Both the position numbers and the translations under genes were made by a program. Positions 6,368 to 8,700 of a stretch of 8,700 bases of DNA are shown here, in pieces. The stretch is from Burkholderiales bacterium (GTDB lineage: Bacteria > Pseudomonadota > Gammaproteobacteria > Burkholderiales > SG8-39), in assembly GCA_027457185.1 (NCBI GenBank), contig DAIDTN010000016.1:1-8700 (forward strand), read 5' to 3'. The number at the start of each line of letters is the position of its first letter. The stretch's first letter is position 1. The notes below the pieces were generated by a model. The model made no database searches and was not told the DNA's origin. It worked only from the letters and a program-made list of their open reading frames with translations.

Positions 6368-8700
6368 TATTGAACCTCCTTCGGGGTTGGAGCGGCCACT
6401 GCGGCAGGCGCGTTGTCGCCAATCTGTTCGTCTTCGCAGTCCTCGGTAACCGTACGGTGTACGCCGGCCACTTGCTCGTACAGCCGCCAGCGCTCGTCGG
6501 CGTCGGACTGCGCTTCCTTCGCCAATTGCTTCGCGCGCTCCGGATCGGCCTGAGCGAGCATGGCGTAACGGCCTTCCTTCATGGTGAAGCTCTCGACCGG
6601 CATCGTCGGCTTGCGCGAATCGAGCTTCAGCGGCTGGTTCGCGCCACCCATCCCCAGACGCGGATCGTAGTGATACAGCGTCAGATAGCCGCTCTTGACC
6701 GCGTCGCGCTGGTGGCTCATGCCGGTGGTCATGTCGATGCCGTGCGCAATGCAGTGGCTGTAGGCGATGATCAGCGACACGCCCGGCCAGGACTCCGCTT
6801 CCTGGAAGGTGCGCACCGTTTGCACCGGATTCGCGCCCATCGCCACCTGCGCGACGTATACGTTGCCGTAGGCCATGGCGATCATGCCCAGATCCTTTTT
6901 GCCCGAGGCCTTGCCCGCCGCGGCGAACTTCGCCACGGCGCCGCGCTGCGTGGACTTCGAGGCTTGGCCGCCGGTATTGCTGTACACCTCGGTGTCGAGC
7001 ACGAGGATGTTGACGTTCCGCCCCGAGGCAAGCACGTGGTCCAGGCCGCCATAGCCGATGTCGTAGGCCCAGCCGTCGCCGCCGACGATCCACACGCTGC
7101 GCGTGATCAGGCTGTCGGCGACTGCCAGCAGTTGTTGCGCCCGCGGCGAATCGATTTGACACAGGATGGACTTGAGTTCGGCTACGCGCTTGCGCTGCTT
7201 GCGAATCTGCTCATCGGAATCCTGTTGCGCCTGCAGCAGCGAGTCCGCCAGGCTGTCGCCGATTTCCCCGTTCAATGCACGCACCAGCGACTGCGCCAGG
7301 TCGCGTTGCGAATCCAGCGCGAGGCGCATGCCCAGGCCGAATTCGGCGTTGTCTTCGAACAGGCTGTTGGCCCAGGCTGGACCCTGGCCGGCGCTGTTCT
7401 GCGCCCAGGGCGTAGAGGGCAGGTTGCCGCCGTAGATCGACGAGCAGCCGGTGGCGTTGGCGACCAGCAGATGATCGCCGTAGAGTTGCGACAGCAGCTT
7501 CAGATACGGCGTTTCGCCGCAGCCTGAGCAGGCGCCGGAGTATTCGAACAGCGGCGTGCGCAGCTGCGATCCCTTCAGCATATCGATGGCGTCCGACGCA
7601 GGGCGCGTTTCGGGCAGCGACAGGAAGAACGCGTAATTGCGTTGCTCGGCCTCGAGGTGGTCGAGCTTGGGCTCCATGTTGATGGCCTTGTGTTTGACCA
7701 TCGCCTTGCTTCGCGTCGGGCAGATGTCGACGCAAATGCCGCAGCCGGTGCAGTCGTCCGGCGCCACTTGCAGGGTGTAAGCCCAGCCCTGGAACGCGCC
7801 GCCTTCCTTGCTGCGCCAGGGCACGCTCTTGAAGCCCGCCGGCGCGCCTTTCAATTGATCGGGCGAATACACATTCATGCGGATGGCCGCGTGCGGGCAC
7901 ATCAGCGGGCACAGGGCGCACTGGGTGCAGATTTCCTCGTCCCAGATCGGAATTTCGTGTGCGATGCTGTGCTTTTCCCACTGCGAGGTCGCGGTGGGGA
8001 AGGTGCCGTCGACCGGCAGCGCCGACACCGGCAGCAGATCGCCCTTGCCATCGAGCATCATCGCGGTGACGCGCTGGACGAAATCGGGGGCTGCGCGCGG
8101 CACGACCGGCCGGCGGCGCAGCTCGGAGTCGGCATTCCCGGGCACCTTGACTTCGCGCAGGGCGGCAAGGGATTGGTCCACGGCAGCGAAGTTGCGGTGC
8201 AAAACGGATTCGCCGCGCTTGCCGTAGGTTTTGCGGATCGAGGACTTGATTTTCTCGATTGCCTCGTCGCGCGGCAGGATGCCGGAAATGGCGAAAAAGC
8301 AGGCTTGCGTGACGGTATTGATACGGCCGGCGAGGCCCGCCTCCTTTGCCACCGCGAGCGCGTCGACGACGTACATCTTGAGTTTCTTCGCGACAATCTG
8401 TTCCTGCGCCTCGCGCGGGAGCTTGTCCCAGACGTCCTCAGGCCCATAGGGGCTGTTCAGCAGGAAGGTGGCGCCGGGGCGCGCCACCGACAGCACGTCC
8501 AGCTTGGACATGAATTCGAACTGGTGGCAGGCGACGAAGTCGGCCTCGCGGATCAGATAGGTCGATTCGATCGGCCTCGGTCCGAAGCGCAGGTGCGAGA
8601 TGGTGACCGCACCCGACTTCTTGCTGTCGTAGACGAAATAGCCTTGCGCAAACAGCGGCGTGTTCTCGCCGATGATTTTCACCGAATTCTTGGTCGCGCC
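6367..8700 (-). CDS. nifJ: Pyruvate:ferredoxin (flavodoxin) oxidoreductase, single-chain, 5' end outside the window
   Basis: NifJ interconverts pyruvate + CoA and acetyl-CoA + CO2, using thiamine diphosphate and three [4Fe-4S] clusters, with ferredoxin or flavodoxin as partner. The frame is open to the window edge, where it reads GATKNSVKIIGE, an internal NifJ motif. The visible 777 residues are therefore the C-terminal two-thirds of a protein of about 1,180. Numbering from the GTG at 8682: the gamma-domain end lies at about 1-150, then an EKR-type linker (RNFAAVD, about 163-169). The ferredoxin-like domain carries CTQCALCPLMC (C252, C255, C258, C262) and CTGCGICVDIC (C311, C314, C317, C321). 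The proximal cluster ligands are C385, C388, C413 and probably C644 (YSHCIAHG). The TPP-binding region is GGDGWAYDIGYGG (534-546), with YSNTGGQASKST following. No key residue seen is missing. The tail after about 745 is acidic, then Ala/Pro-rich, unlike the core. Confidence 0.95.
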   Translation of the reverse strand, partial: GATKNSVKIIGENTPLFAQGYFVYDSKKSGAVTISHLRFGPRPIESTYLIREADFVACHQFEFMSKLDVLSVARPGATFLLNSPYGPEDVWDKLPREAQEQIVAKKLKMYVVDALAVAKEAGLAGRINTVTQACFFAISGILPRDEAIEKIKSSIRKTYGKRGESVLHRNFAAVDQSLAALREVKVPGNADSELRRRPVVPRAAPDFVQRVTAMMLDGKGDLLPVSALPVDGTFPTATSQWEKHSIAHEIPIWDEEICTQCALCPLMCPHAAIRMNVYSPDQLKGAPAGFKSVPWRSKEGGAFQGWAYTLQVAPDDCTGCGICVDICPTRSKAMVKHKAINMEPKLDHLEAEQRNYAFFLSLPETRPASDAIDMLKGSQLRTPLFEYSGACSGCGETPYLKLLSQLYGDHLLVANATGCSSIYGGNLPSTPWAQNSAGQGPAWANSLFEDNAEFGLGMRLALDSQRDLAQSLVRALNGEIGDSLADSLLQAQQDSDEQIRKQRKRVAELKSILCQIDSPRAQQLLAVADSLITRSVWIVGGDGWAYDIGYGGLDHVLASGRNVNILVLDTEVYSNTGGQASKSTQRGAVAKFAAAGKASGKKDLGMIAMAYGNVYVAQVAMGANPVQTVRTFQEAESWPGVSLIIAYSHCIAHGIDMTTGMSHQRDAVKSGYLTLYHYDPRLGMGGANQPLKLDSRKPTMPVESFTMKEGRYAMLAQADPERAKQLAKEAQSDADERWRLYEQVAGVHRTVTEDCEDEQIGDNAPAAVAAPTPKEVQ
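6375..6381 (-). promoter_or_regulatory. Ribosome binding site of the DHOD-like gene, inside the nifJ 3' end
   Basis: On the minus strand the nifJ codons for K-E-V contain AAGGAGG, a full anti-16S match. It lies seven bases before the ATG at 6367-6365, which shares one base with the nifJ TAA. The downstream protein should be translated well and coupled to NifJ. Confidence 0.8.

Noticed and set aside
5360..7162. A long 600-codon version of the DHOD-like gene starting inside nifJ
   Set aside because: The upstream 265 codons are out of frame with nifJ and show no similarity to anything. The ATG at 6367 has a perfect ribosome binding site and starts at the family's N-terminus.
6370..7527. A 385-codon + strand frame opposite nifJ
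   Set aside because: It is antisense to conserved NifJ cofactor motifs, and its composition is that of a shadow frame.

Overview
The window is GC-rich, densely coded bacterial DNA. Gene content and protein style suggest a Betaproteobacterium, perhaps a Rhodocyclales- or Nitrosomonadales-like facultative or anaerobic organism. That placement is inferred from general similarity, not a search. There is no CRISPR array, phage gene, insertion sequence or recognisable mobile element.

Layout. (1) Positions 1-1457 hold the 3' part of recN (DNA double-strand-break repair ATPase), with its 5' end outside the window. An in-frame amber codon at 480-482 interrupts it, and the frame then continues intact to a normal RecN C-terminus. 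(2) A small single-pass membrane protein (1497-1877) has a pseudopilin-like periplasmic domain. (3) A tRNA-Val(GAC) gene with encoded CCA lies at 1978-2054, with a plausible promoter just upstream. (4) A tripartite TRAP transporter operon, dctP-dctQ-dctM (2325-5311), runs on the + strand. Two GC-rich hairpins separate dctP from dctQ, dctQ has a TTG start, and dctQ and dctM overlap by ATGA. (5) Convergent to it on the - strand is a two-gene unit, nifJ (pyruvate:ferredoxin/flavodoxin oxidoreductase, 5' end outside the window) followed by a dihydroorotate-dehydrogenase-like flavoprotein gene. The two overlap at TAATG, and a strong ribosome binding site lies inside the last nifJ codons.

How the genes may work together. 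The TRAP system would import a carboxylate (C4-dicarboxylate or related) using an ion gradient. NifJ interconverts pyruvate + CoA with acetyl-CoA + CO2 and reduced ferredoxin or flavodoxin. The downstream flavoprotein has the class 1 DHOD fold and FMN-site landmarks. It lacks the catalytic Cys/Ser loop of true DHODs, so it probably serves something other than pyrimidine synthesis, perhaps redox chemistry linked to NifJ (inference).

The observations most worth a second look are the amber codon in recN and the noncanonical DHOD paralogue translationally coupled to nifJ. The rest looks like ordinary chromosomal metabolism. I did not find a convincing new multi-gene system.
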